64,000 nt of DNA, taken from contig CP136067.1 in assembly GCA_032622095.1 (NCBI GenBank), positions 75,542,705 through 75,606,704 on the forward strand, in the 5' to 3' direction. Below are positions 1-11,377 of the stretch, piece by piece; within the stretch, counting starts at the first letter, position 1; each line of letters begins with the position of its first letter. The DNA is from Siphonodentalium dalli. Lineage: Eukaryota; Mollusca; Scaphopoda; Gadilida; Siphonodentaliidae. Made by a program: the position numbers and the translations under genes. Below the pieces are notes generated by a model. It was not told the origin of the DNA. It was given only the letters and a program-made list of their open reading frames with translations, and did no database searches.

Positions 1-950
1 TATGTAATTTTTCGATTGCTGTTAACTTCTGTCTACATATGCTTATACGAATAACTGCTACACCATATGGATTAAATTGTTTGGCATTATTGCAATACCC
101 ATTTGAATGATAATGTTTGAAAAACAATATTTTTGTGAAAAAGCGATTTTACAACAAAAAATAAATGTTTCGGCTCCAAATGGCAGGACAATCCAAATTA
201 ACCAATACCATTTTCATATGAAGTAGATATATGATATGATGTAGTAATTTTAACACCAACAATGTTGGCAATAAGTTAGGACATAGCCGAAAGCGTCGCC
301 TTACGAACATCGTTTGTTTCTGGAAAAAGTCACTGGTGGGTATCGTTCATCGTTGAGTTGACAATAGCCACCACCAATTCCATTATATTTCACTGTCATT
401 TTCCTGAACAATATATATTTGTTTTCAACTTGTTCTACCGTTGGTATGGGTATCTAAAAAACTAAAGCTCTTTTTCGATTTGGCCGCTGCACTATATACC
501 TCACTCTATTACCATTTACGCCTACCTCGCTGGGCGACCATAAAGAAGATAACAATGTGTATTGAACAAGTATATTTCTAGTGCATGTCTAGGATTGCTT
601 GTCTGCATTGTATTATCTTTCGTCTGATCATAATTATATTTCCTAGACATCCCTCCAGATGAAAAGCAGACCATTCATTTGTATACTTTTATAACCGATG
701 GGAAGATTCCATTTGGTCAAGAAAGGGTTGCAGAGAGTATCATAATTATGAAGTTGTAATCAGGCTATATTTATCAGCTCTCGCCATGTCATCCCTTAAA
801 GTGTGGTGTGTCACCATATATCTCCATTCATTCTAAATAACAGTCACAATGTTACAATTGTTACCACATAGCCACCACATGTAGTATATCGCCCTGATTT
901 ATCACAACATCTGAACACTATATACACACACACCACAATATATATTCATT
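1..950. other. No supported feature
   Basis: AT-rich single-copy-looking DNA with frequent stops in all frames. I see no protein family, RNA gene or repeat shared with the rest of the window. Confidence 0.5.
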
Positions 951-1240
951 ATATATGGAGGATAAATAAAGCTAATAAATAATACCACGTCCACTCGGGG
1001 GGGGGGGGGGGGGGGGGGTCTGAAAACAAATTCAGGCACGTATGGCATTTTTCCCTTTCGATCATTTTTTGTAACCCACCCACCCCCACCGCCAAATATT
1101 TTTCCGTTTTCGGCAGTTTTTTCCGACCATTTTTTGACACCCACCCCCCTTTTAACACTAAAACAGAGATTTGCGGGGGGAAATTCACTGTGAACAGCAG
1201 TATATGAATTTCTGTGCATACTATTTATCATGGATGTTAA
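951..1240. repeat. Low-complexity G/C-tract region with a G22 run
   Basis: An uninterrupted run of 22 G lies at 997-1018. It is followed by two loosely repeated blocks in which a T-run plus CACCCACCCCC recurs near 1070-1095 and 1130-1150. A related C12 run lies at 1535-1546. Long open frames here on the minus strand are proline/glycine tracts that come from the homopolymer, so I do not call them genes. Confidence 0.7.
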
Positions 1241-1283
1241 CATGTTAATAGGAATGAGTCATTTTGAGGTCATTCGGCCAAAA

Positions 1284-1320
1284 AACATGGCTGCCAGCGG
1301 CCATCTTGGATTTCAAAATT
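1284..1320 (+). repeat. Single copy of the CATGGC-GCC-GCCATCTTGG motif
   Basis: AACATGGCTGCCAGCGGCCA followed by TCTTGGATTT closely matches the repeated unit of the 14.83-15.66 kb tandem array, so this may be a solitary monomer or fragment of that family. It is partly self-complementary. Confidence 0.5.
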
Positions 1321-1664
1321 TGCAACAAAATACAACACGATAACTGCCTGCAGTCAGTTTACAGTTAGAATTACATTATTTCTCTCATTCAAAGTGGTTT
1401 TGAAGCCCAACTCATTGCCAAAACACTAAAAAACAAGCAGGAAATATTTGTTTTAGTTGCGGAAAAAATTGCTTGTTGGTGGCTTTGACCACCCACCCAC
1501 CCCGGCATACGTGCCGGAATGTTTTTTTTCACCGCCCCCCCCCCCCTGGTCCACTGTGCAAAAACAGTTACCCAGACTATCCACTCATAGATACCATTCA
1601 ATTCATTTATTTTTCATTTCCTTTTGGCTTTAAATCCACATGGCGGTTTGCGCTCCAACATACA

Positions 1665-1921
1665 CATATCAGGACGTCACCAACAAAGAACGCTCTTTAT
1701 GTTTACCATCATAATATAAACAAACACCAGAAAAGTAACATTTTAAGCTTTTGTTTACATAACAATGGTCAAAATATGACAATAACATACTGTTTATGCG
1801 ATATTTATTATTTGTATACGGACAAAGTCTGTCTCCATTTTGATGTTCTTTCTGTCTGTGCCGGGTTTTGACGGGTGGAACTATTTTCACAGGATACCCA
1901 CCACCAAGGCCAACGGTATCT
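1665..1921 (+). mobile_element. TTAA-flanked MITE, 5'-truncated copy
   Basis: From about 1665 the sequence follows the right half of the complete copy at 47174-47669. It has the AACGCTCTTTATG motif, then AACAATGGTCAAA, a conserved GACAATAACATACTGTTTAT and the terminal block ending in GGTATCT just before TTAA at 1922-1925. The left end is missing. It is non-coding. Confidence 0.75.
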
Positions 1922-1925
1922 TTAA

Positions 1926-2274
1926 TCCATTCCTGATATTGTAGCAATACAGAGCGTTTTTCTGATTTTGGAATTGAAAACGTCTGGAAAATGGCTGTGA
2001 TTTTAGTAAGTGTTTTTCAAAGCGTATGAAGCTGGTATATCAATAGTTCGTGTATTTATCGACCTATTGTATCCGTCCCTCCAAATTACGTAGACAAAGG
2101 TTGCTGGTTCGAATGAGCCATGTCCGTTTAAGTGAGTCGTGTAACTTTTGTCGGCTGTGTTGTGTTTTTATAACCATTGTAGCTCGATATATTCGTCGCT
2201 TCGATTGTTGAACGAGATATTATCTATTGTTTTTCACGCCAGATTGACTAGCTTACCAGTCAACCAAAAGCCAT
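1926..2274. other. No supported feature
   Basis: No repeat or coding signature recognised. A GGTTCGAAT stretch near 2105 resembles a pol III B box, but no A box or cloverleaf accompanies it. Confidence 0.4.
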
Positions 2275-2570
2275 TATCTTTCAAAATAAATGAAAAAACA
2301 TCTTGAAATAATCGACTCTTTCAAACACTTGAGAACTTGGTTCACAAGAAGTGTCAAATCTGATAAGGATATAAATACGCGATGCAAAAATGCAAAACAG
2401 CTAAACGCTCTTTTGAATAAAACTCGCAAATACAAACTGTCATATGAACTCTTACTTGTAACATATGATAAATCGGTAGCACGGGTTATGACTTACGGGG
2501 ATGAGATTTGGGGTTTTGAAAGCACCACATGCTTCGGAAAACTAGAAATATGGTTTCTAAAATTCGTCCT
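2275..2570 (+). pseudogene. LINE ORF2 fragment (distal reverse-transcriptase region)
   Basis: An open stretch from 2290 translates to a segment resembling the part of CR1/L2-type ORF2 that follows the YADD palm. A 'FKHLRTWFT' block stands where these proteins read FKYLG-x-FT. It is followed by a KAKQLNALL-like helix, then 'VARVMTYGDEIWGFES', matching the conserved P-I-L-x-YG-x-E-x-WGFE block, and 'KLEIWFLKFVL'. No catalytic core, endonuclease or 3' tail is nearby, so this is an isolated, decayed fragment. Assignment rests on motif order only. Confidence 0.65.
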
Positions 2571-2796
2571 AAGTCCTTTTGTATATATGGAGTATATATC
2601 ATTAGTAATACAAGTTAAATATCTTAATTACTGGGGGAGGGGGTCATGAATATATAGAACGGGACTGCCGTCAACTCTAAACAGCATCATGCACAAACAG
2701 TTTACGGACGCAAATGCAAAAATCAAATGGGTCAAACACGTGTGTTGTATTGCATAATTCCATCGTCTGACAAATCTTATGGAGATATCAGTCAGT

Positions 2797-3540
2797 ACAG
2801 CCCCTGTCACACTCCGCTGCGATCAGGCCGGCGCTTTCATTGCGCTGAAAAGGTACCAAAATATGAGTAACACGCAGGAGGAGCGCGGAAAACTGTCCAA
2901 AATTTTAAAACAAGGTATGCTCCTATTCCGTTTACCACGTTTTTATTGCGCTATTATTACGACCCATTGCGTTCCTACTTTGTCAAGTCTCACGCTCTCA
3001 CGCGCTCTCACTGTGCTTCATCTACGCTATAAACGTCCTTAGTGCGTCCAAGTCGCTGCCACTGTGTTGCTAGTACGTTCTCAATAAGTTTGCAAAACGT
3101 TCTCTGCGTGGGCGTGGATAGTATAAACAGCGCCTCATGCGTGCTCCAGTCATAGTCAGTTTTTAGGTTGTGGGAATATACCCAACAATCCATAATAGAC
3201 TATATAGTTGTCCACCAGTTGTCCGATTAAACCACTGTCACACTCCGCTTGCATTGCGCTGAAATGGTATCAAAGCGCCAAGCTAAACGCATTAAGATAT
3301 CCAAGACTCGATTGGTGAAGCAGTTGAAACTGGCTAGGACGGGAGAGGGTCCCCACGATAGCCCCTGAGCGCCGCGCTTGTTTTGTGCGTGCACAAATCA
3401 AGCGCAGAGGTTCGGCGTTCTGACCAGGGCGCAGTACTGTCGCCGTGGCAACGAAAAGCGAGCGACGTGAGCGTCCCGTTGACGTAGCAAGGATGCATAT
3501 AAGCTACTCGTGGTCGCAGCAAGTAATCATCTCTTTCGTC
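2797..3540 (+). repeat. GC-richer composite repeat, copy 1 (blocks A then B)
   Basis: Block A (about 2797-3205) and block B (about 3228-3540) both open with a CTGTCACACTCCGCT module followed by the segment ATTGCGCTGAAA. Each then diverges. Both recur on the opposite strand at 4128-4790. The sequence is rich in CG and contains degenerate ~11-bp periodic tracts of the TTATTGCGCTC type (2940-2975, 3550-3580). It is non-coding as far as I can see; class unknown. Confidence 0.7.
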
Positions 3541-4127
3541 TCTCTCCCGACCTTATTGCGCTCTTATTGCGCTGCCACGTGGTGTTATGGACTAGTTCCC
3601 GATCATAGAACGGCCACACGATGTTGCCACTGCAAATATGGCTCTCGTTATACGTCCAAACGTGACAAATGGCGTTCTTCAAACGTTTGCAGCAGGCTTA
3701 CAGTACGATCCCACTTTGAAATGCGATCTGCTCACCCACACCATCGGAGTTTGCATATAATATGCAAATTTAAACTGGAATCCGAGGTACATGTATTCCG
3801 TCACGAATGTGGCACACATATAACATGAAATACGAAATATTGCACGTGAAGTGGCACCTAAATGGAATCCAATTTATTCCGTATATACATGTGCTACATG
3901 TAAACAGGCATAAACAACCACGGGAATGGTGCTGTCGGCCTCCATAGGTCATGCCATTAAAAAAAAAAAGGGCATATATTATGCCGATCTATTTAGCCAC
4001 GCTGTTCCCTGACGATATTCCGTGTTATCACTATCATACTATATATATAGTGGAAAAGTTAATCGAAACATATGCTCAATTTAAATTATGACTATATATC
4101 CGGAACATATATAATTGGAACAACTAG
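3541..4127. other. Spacer between inverted composite repeats
   Basis: Continues the CG-containing repeat to about 3700, then becomes ordinary AT-rich DNA. A TATA-rich tract lies near 4040-4110. No coding signature. Confidence 0.4.
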
Positions 4128-4790
4128 TCTACTGTGGATTGTTGGGTATATTCCCACAACCTATAAACTGACTATGACTGGAGCACGTACTGGCAACACA
4201 ATGACAGCGACTTGGACGCACTAAGGACGTTTATAGCTTAGAGGAAGCACAGTGAGAGCGCGTGAGAGCGTGAGCATTGACAAAGTAGAAAGCAATGGGT
4301 CGTAATAAGAGCGCAATAAAAACGTGATAAGCGGCATAGTTTTCCGCGCTCCTCCTGTGTGTTACTCATATTTTGGGACTTTTTCAGCGCAATGCAAGCG
4401 CCGGTCTGATCGCAGCGGAGTGTGACAGGGGTTTTAAGCTTACTGCAGTCGCAGAGGACAAGCTTGGTTTCTTACTGCGACCACGAGTAGCTTGTATGCA
4501 CCCTTGCTACGTCAACGGGACGCTCACGTCGTTGGCTTTTCGCTGCCGCGGCGACAATACTGCACCCTGGTCAGAACGCCGAACATCTGCGCTTGTTTTG
4601 TGCATGCACAAAACAAGCGCGGCGCTCTGGCACTCGGGCGATCATGGGGACCCTCTCCCGTCCTAGCCAGTGTCAACTGCGTCATCAATCGGTTCTTGGA
4701 TACCTTAATGCGTTTAGCTTGGCGCTTTGATAATTTTTCAGCGCAATGCAAGCGCCGGCCTGATCGCAGCGGAGTGTGACAGCTGAGGGG
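4128..4790 (-). repeat. GC-richer composite repeat, copy 2 (inverted)
   Basis: Reverse complement of copy 1. 4128-4437 pairs with block A, and 4465-4787 pairs with block B. Because A lies left of B here too, the two copies are inverted block by block but not as a simple mirror image; on its own strand this copy reads B then A. The shared sequences include TGTGGATTGTTGGGTATATT (block A end) and the GGGAGAGGGTCCCC region (block B). Confidence 0.7.
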
Positions 4791-5231
4791 TTTACTCGAG
4801 ATCAGATCATTCAATAATGTGCTTAAACGACGTATATATATATTTATTACATGATCCTACCCTTATTCCATTCGATAAATTGTGATATTAAACGTTCGTT
4901 TAATAACAGGAAATAGTGCCAGGTGACCTTTGTCTTCCGGTTTGTCGTATGTTTACATTCCGCATACGCTACGTCTCAAAATACTATTGTTTTCAATATT
5001 TTTCCAACAAACTATAATGAATGAAGAGTTTGAAAAGTTATTTCATTAAATATACGCTATTCAATACGCCATAGACTCTTTATTGATTTGGGACTATTTC
5101 TTTACGCGGGCAAACAACGCATAGCTACGTGAAACGTCATCGCATGCCTTATAGAAGTCGATGTTAGTTTCACGTCCCATTTGTTGATTTAAGTATGTTT
5201 TTTCGAGGTTTTGGATCATGTAATAAATAGA
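4791..5231. other. No supported feature
   Basis: AT-rich DNA without recognised repeats or coding signature. Confidence 0.4.
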
Positions 5232-5376
5232 ATCTACAACTCGTCCCCAGTTTATAGCGGAATTTACAAAACTCGTCCAGTAAATTGGGTCTGGACCTCG
5301 ACAAAGGCTGGGTCCAGTGCTAATTTACCTGACTCGTTTTGTAAATTCCGCTATAAACTGGGAACTCGTTGTAGAT
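5232..5376. repeat. 145-bp palindrome (MITE-like hairpin)
   Basis: The arms 5232-5300 and 5308-5376 are imperfect reverse complements. The core CAGTTTATAGCGGAATTTAC is exact in both arms. The small ACTCGT elements inside each arm are kept in the same orientation rather than inverted, so they interrupt pairing. Confidence 0.75.
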
Positions 5377-6033
5377 CCTCTATATATGACGCCTATCTCC
5401 AAGAATGGAGGGGAAGTATATCGTCAACGACCAAGGGAACCTTTTACAGATAACTAAGCAGATTTCGTGAGAGAGAAAATATGTCACAAACAGATATCAA
5501 ACAGCAGTAGCGCACCTAACTAAATTTAGAACCAGAATCGTAGACTACCCGATGAAACCGGATCATGGTAACTGATTCACAACTTGTCCGGTTCACGTAG
5601 AACCGAAGGCAGACAGTCTTAACATTATTCGGCAATCGGCACTGGAGAAGTCACCTTTAAAAATGTAAAAGAGTTACGAAATGGCGTATTAATTATACTG
5701 GATGCAGCCGGAATGAATTGCACTGAATGAACATGCCGGATATCGTAGACGGTATGCATTGCTCTGAATAGAATATGCAAATATCGGCGGAGTCAGATTA
5801 GTCACACTGTGTTGAGTCACTGTCGTATATAATTTGGTCACCGATAACTGTTAAATTGTGACTATATGAACTCGGAATCATGCACAATTTTAACTTAGAC
5901 CATATTCAGGGCTCATAAATAAACGGAGATTCGTCGTACAACTGATGAAACGGTCCGTGACCGTCGTATTACTACGGTCCGATACGGTGAAACCAACAGT
6001 GTAGCTTTATTATCGCTTCAATGTGCAATTTGG
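5377..6033. other. No supported feature
   Basis: No recognised repeat or coding signature. Confidence 0.4.
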
Positions 6034-6037
6034 TTAA

Positions 6038-6531
6038 AGGTACGGTTGGCCTTGGCGGTGGGTATCCTGTGAAAATATTTCCACCCGTCAAAAACCGCCA
6101 CAAACAGAAAGAACAACAAAATGTAGACAGACTTTGTCCGTATACGAATAAGAAATATCGCATAAACAGTATGTTATTGTCATATTTTTGACCATTGTTA
6201 TGTAAACAAAAGCATAAAAAGTTACTTTTCTGGTGTTTGTTTATATTATGATGGTAAACATAAAGAGCGTTCTTTGTGGGTGAATTCCTGATATGGAACG
6301 AATAAAGAGCGTTTATGCCATTTGTGTGTGATTAGCCAGCAGCATTGTGTTGTCTTCTGTAACACAATCAGGCTCTTGCTTAGGTAAAATATAGTAAATC
6401 TTTATGATAACATGCTGTTTACGCGATGGTCATGGTATATATGAACGAAACTGTATGCGTTTTAATGTTTTTCGGTTTACGGTGATTGGAACAAATATGA
6501 ATATTTTCGACAACTAAGGCCTCACGTGCCT
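6038..6531 (-). mobile_element. TTAA-flanked MITE, full-length
   Basis: 494 bp bounded by TTAA at 6034-6037 and 6532-6535. It is the reverse complement of the copy at 47174-47669. Ends are AGGTACGGTTGGCC on the left and GGCCTCACGTGCCT on the right, giving short inverted termini AGG(T/C)ACG. It carries two AAAGAGCGT motifs (about 6262 and 6304). TTAA targets suggest a piggyBac-type transposase acting in trans; that is inference from the target only. Confidence 0.85.
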
Positions 6532-6535
6532 TTAA

Positions 6536-7396
6536 TGAGATAAGACGCTAATGTTGGTTATCAATATATTGTTCATTTGTCTACATGGTATAAATGTTTA
6601 CTCATTTTACAAAATTAAACACACAGAAAATTACGAAATTAGAAGTTCAACGTTGTTTCAGTATTAAAATAAGTTATTTATATATATGCAGCTACCCGAT
6701 GTATGTTTCATTACAATTATATGCAGCCGGCTCTATATATAGGATCTATATTCGAGAATCTCGATATATATGTCCCAGAATCTAGTCGTTTGGACTGTTG
6801 TTCATACTGACTGTCACAAAATTTATGTACTTTTATCATCCAGATGGAATTTCGGTTTTCGTAAAAATCAAAGAATGTTAAATTCCCCAAGTACTCACTA
6901 GTTTATCAGCACCAGCTTACGTTACAACAAAATACCCTGCGTCTCGGTGGAAAAACGTATTGAAGTCATATAATTTATAACCACACAATACATGTATCCA
7001 TATTTGTCTTCGTCGTGGAGATTCAAACAGCGTTTTGTTAGTCGTGTCTCGCTATGGAAAATAAAGAGCGTAGTCGGGAAAGGAAAACAGCCATTAAACT
7101 CGCTGAGACAAGGTGACGAATATGGATTCCATCATTGATAATTCTGCTTGTATAGTTCGACGAGGGTTAGATTAACATGCAAGTACATGTTTAAGAAATA
7201 CGACACCGGTCGGTCGATGACAATTATATGGAAAATTCAACGCTGATACATAAAGTCAGGATGACTATCATTTTCTTACTCGGAGTATAAATGTTAGTAC
7301 AAATGTACTTCGAGATTTTGTTTAACGCACGTAACCTATTCAAAATTCCTTACTAACTTCTGTTCTTTCTGACCTCACGCGAACTATAGTCAACTC
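6536..7396. other. No supported feature
   Basis: AT-rich, with an isolated AATAAAGAGCGT motif near 7066. No coding or repeat structure recognised. Confidence 0.4.
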
Positions 7397-7400
7397 TTAA

Positions 7401-7912
7401 AGGCACGGGCGGCTTTCGTTGCAGAAATATTCATATTTGTTCAAATCGGCATCAACAGAAGGAATATTAAAATATATATAGGTTTGTTCATATGCCAAAC
7501 ATAATCAGCGCGTAAATAGTATATTGTCGTCAAGACGTACGATGGTGTACGTAAACAAGAGCCTGCTCGTGTTACAGCAATTGTGCTTCTGTTTACATAA
7601 CACAGCGCAATTCTATTGGTTAATCACATAAAAATTATATAAACGCTCTTTATTATTTCCATATCAGGAAAACAGTAACAATTAACGCTCTTTATGTTTA
7701 CCATATCCGGATCTAAATAAAACCCAGGAAACGTAACGTTTTTTGCTTTTGTTTACATAACAAAGGGGAACAAATTGACAATAACATACTGTTTATGCCA
7801 TATTTCTGATTGGTATAAGAACACGTCTGTCCATATTTTATTAATCTTTCTGCTTATGGCGGTTTTTAACGGAGGTGAATATTTTAATAGCATACCAATT
7901 CCTCCCGTATCT
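7401..7912 (+). mobile_element. TTAA-flanked MITE, divergent full-length copy
   Basis: 512 bp bounded by TTAA at 7397-7400 and 7913-7916. It starts AGGCACGGGCGGC and ends CCTCCCGTATCT. It shares the paired AACGCTCTTTAT motifs and the ACATACTGTTTATGC block with the copies at 6038 and 47174, but belongs to a distinct subfamily, together with those at 21496 and 25707. No coding capacity. Confidence 0.85.
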
Positions 7913-7916
7913 TTAA

Positions 7917-9505
7917 GCGGCTACAGTTCGTAATAAAAAAACTGACTAGTCATCCCAACTATATTATGTTTGTTTGTCTCTCTGACTAAACCCGTCTAAG
8001 ACAGCTCTTATTTCGATTTTTTTTTACTGTCTATTTGTCAGTCAAGTCACCTTAAATGCCTTTCTCGTGACTATGAACAATGACTATGAGTCACTGTACT
8101 GGCAAATAATAGTCAAATGTATGTCTCTAAGTCAACCGGGCTGATATATCTCATTAGTAATGATTACTAAATTTGTTCGCATGCCATCTTGGCTGGAGAT
8201 AACTTAGTTTCATTATTACTAAACTGATTGACCATACAATCTGGGTTGATCAAGGTTATTTTCACACCGACGGAGACTATAGATAAAGCATATGAACTTC
8301 CACAATCGCATATATGCACATACCGAAACAGACTGTGAAACAAAGAAGTCTCCATATACGCGGAGACTTTGGGGGATTCTAATTGCTTACCTTTAATGCA
8401 TACACTGCCTTCAAATTCTGCTTGCTCTTGCTCCGTTCCTAAAATTCTGCCGATCCGATCGGAAACTGGTATCAGCCAAGAACCGTGTCACCAATTCGCG
8501 CCGAGAGATACGCAAGGATACCCTGCAGAATAAACAGAAATTCCATTAAATTTCGAGTGGGCAATTATAAACCTCTCGACATAGTGCGTAACTATCAGAA
8601 AACACGGGCGAGACAATATAATAAAATACAGCAAACACCAACTCACAAAAGTTTCGGTTCGATTGTGTTCTCAACCCACGTCACGTTCGAGTCCAACTAA
8701 AATCAAGAATATCTAATCCTGGTATATCTGCGTCCGGACAATTTCCTACTGCCCCGCGTAGCATCCTTTTATAATTTGCAATCAATTAGGATAATTCATT
8801 TGATCCCACAAACATTTACATAAACTTGTTTGGAGGCGGTGTATCTCAGATCGATGAATGTCTGTACAATCACGAACCCTTGTCTGAATTATTGGAGACT
8901 AGATGATATTTCACGAACAGTGAATAACGCTTATATAATGTCCTTAACGGTGATTGTGTGTATTGTTTGTAGCACACTGCATTTTGTTCATACATAATGA
9001 TATTTTACACGGAGGTCATGTATAGCTGAACTGGTAATTTTTGTATCCATGTCGTCCACCAATATACCACGTATGTGGTGACTGTGCAGGCTGCGCACAT
9101 CCATGTATAATGTGAAGAAGACAATCGCATACAAGGGTTTATCAAAGACGCATATTTTAATTATTCCTGGTGCGGAGTTTAACACATTTTGGCTTGGCAC
9201 TCAACACGAGAACAATATAGATCATCTTGCATACAATATTTGTTCCCGCGACAAATTGGGAACCCACCCCTCTTTTTCAATGTTTTTTTTTACACTTACC
9301 GCAGCGGCCGGTGGATAAATCACCTCGTTGGATAAGTCGCATTAACTTTTGGAGCATAAAATTCTGCCTTCTGACTCTTTCTATTGTATAAGTCACACCT
9401 ATTTCAGTGGCTTGTGAGTGAACATCATGACATATTTGCAGGTATTTTGAAGAGCACAGGATGCATTTTAAAAAAGAAAATTATTCTAAATTAATTTATC
9501 GCAGG
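7917..9505. other. No supported feature
   Basis: About 1.6 kb without recognised repeats. Short open frames have no family resemblance. Confidence 0.4.
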
Positions 9506-9666
9506 CGTAAGATGAACATCCATGCTATCGTAAGATGAACATCCATGCTATCGTAAGATGAACATCCATGCTATCGTAAGATGAACATCCATGCTATCGT
9601 AAGATGAACATCCATGCTATCGTAAGATGAACATCCATGCTATCGTAAGATGAACATCCATGCTAT
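9506..9666. repeat. Perfect 23-bp tandem repeat, 7 copies
   Basis: CGTAAGATGAACATCCATGC plus TAT is repeated seven times with no difference that I can see, followed abruptly by unrelated sequence. The perfect identity suggests recent expansion. Confidence 0.95.
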
Positions 9667-10117
9667 TGGGGATTCCCATTCCCATCTATATTAACAAATG
9701 ATACAATTTAAGTTTTATATATTATTTCTAATTTTTTTTGCTAAATATTTCTCCAGTTAATTATTCCCTCAAAACTGATGTTATTGCCAATGTTATGGCG
9801 AACGGTCCCAAACATACTGGAATAGATTTGAGACCTCGGTTCCATCTAAGGCAAATTAAACTTTAAGCACTTCAGTATTGCAAAAATACATGTATATTAA
9901 CTCTCCTACCAGAAGGGTGTTATTTCGGCTACTTAACAATAGAAAAGTTTCATTATTTGTAAATAATTAGGAGAAAGCCATTAGGAAAAAACTGCAAGCA
10001 TCGGAAAAAAATGTGTTTTTCTGGGCTCCGGACCACCAACACAGTCCTGTGTACGGGAATTTGTGTAAGACACAGTCCTGCTCAAATAGGAAATCAACAT
10101 AAGATCTACTCAACACA
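9667..10117. other. No supported feature
   Basis: AT-rich, no recognised feature. Confidence 0.4.
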
Positions 10118-10271
10118 TTCCGGAAGTACCTGGCCCACCACAACTAATAACGTGATTATATGCACGCAGTTGCAGTGAACTAGAACATATCGCGACTTCA
10201 GCGATATGCTGTAGTTCACTGCAACTGCATGATTACGATTAGTTATTGGGTGTGGTACTGTACTTCCGGAA
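10118..10271. repeat. 154-bp palindromic MITE-like element
   Basis: The arms begin and end TTCCGGAAGTAC / GTACTTCCGGAA. They pair nearly throughout, with GCAGTTGCAGTGAACTA against TAGTTCACTGCAACTGC, around a loop near 10194-10201. It is non-coding, with no clear target duplication. Confidence 0.8.
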
Positions 10272-10969
10272 TTATCCAAGAAATTACTTTTTCACCGCAG
10301 ATGCGTATTTTTGTGCCCATGTTTCATTTAATTGAATTCTGAAGCACTGGTTATTGTCAACACACTGGTGACAGTCTACATCTGTAATGTTGAATTTGCA
10401 CATGAGAAGAGTTAGTCATTGCAATGGGAAATTAGTTTGACACGAATTGATGTATCAATACCAGGGGGATAGACAATATCGAACATAAACAATATGTGGG
10501 TATATAAATGTGAAACCTTATCGGGGAATATATACATCCGAGATGTGTCTAATAGGCCTTCGAATTATCATCACGATACCGGGTCACAGTTCTGAATGTC
10601 ATACTATTCTATCAGATAAAGGCATTTCCTTATATGTGGTCAGTGATTAGTTAGGGCCACGGTATGCCTACTGGTTTTCTTATTCGAAGTGCACAATGGA
10701 GTTACAATGTCTTACTTATATTTGAATTGGCACAGTGCTTATTGCTCATCTTCAGTGTTCGAAGTTAATACTGGAAGAAATATAATATATACATAGTCTA
10801 AAATCCCCAAAAGAAGTCAAGACGACTTCGATGCTCTATCCCACTAGACAGCGTTTTAAAGTTCATTTATGTTATAAACCGCTTTGCTACGAATCTGCAT
10901 GTATGGGTGAAATTATAAAATTGTTAAAGAGTACAAGAACAAATTATTAAAATTGTAAAAAAATGTTTG
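10272..10969. other. No supported feature
   Basis: No recognised repeat or coding signature. Confidence 0.4.
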
Positions 10970-11038
10970 GCCAATGCATTCTCTTATATATGCGAGGCAA
11001 CTTATGGTCGACTCGCATATATAAGATAATGCATTGGC
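10970..11038. repeat. 69-bp inverted repeat
   Basis: GCCAATGCATTCTCTTATAT and its near-complement TTATATATGCGAGTCGACC-side arm (CTCGCATATATAAGATAATG onward) flank a short loop. It is probably a small foldback. Confidence 0.7.
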
Positions 11039-11131
11039 ACAGGGTAAAAAAAATCCCGATTTCCGACTGGATTTGATATGGCGGGTCACATATATAATAA
11101 CAAATGTGATATAAAGTGTTATTGTGCAAAG

Positions 11132-11377
11132 TTATTGGCAGATACCAATTCTAGTTTCCGAGATAGTTTTTTGTGTCTCCTGAACAATTTGATTTATCTG
11201 CAGACCAGTTACCCAGGTTAAAGATGCTCTATTTCCAGCAACAAAATCATTTCTACGATCAATATTTAAAAATATAGTAGGCTTCCACACTAGCCAGTTT
11301 ATATTCCTGACTCCAAGTGGAAACATTCCTGTTGTGTGTTTTATTTGTACATAGCTCATTGTTTTATCTAATCCCAC
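11132..11377 (-). pseudogene. Candidate coding island of unknown family
   Basis: An 81-residue minus-strand frame has ordinary amino-acid composition and no low complexity. It includes 'TGMFPLGVRNINWLVWKP', then 'FLNIDRRNDFVAGNRASL', then 'TWVTGLQINQIVQE'. This reads more like protein than the surrounding random frames. I do not recognise the family, and no flanking exon or splice pair is evident. It could be a scrap of a transposon protein, a host exon or chance. Confidence 0.25.

Noticed and set aside
902..1243. 113-residue minus-strand open frame
   Set aside because: It is built on the G22 tract (poly-Pro) and has no family signature.
2098..2118. tRNA/SINE B-box-like GGTTCGAAT
   Set aside because: No A box at the right distance and no cloverleaf arms.
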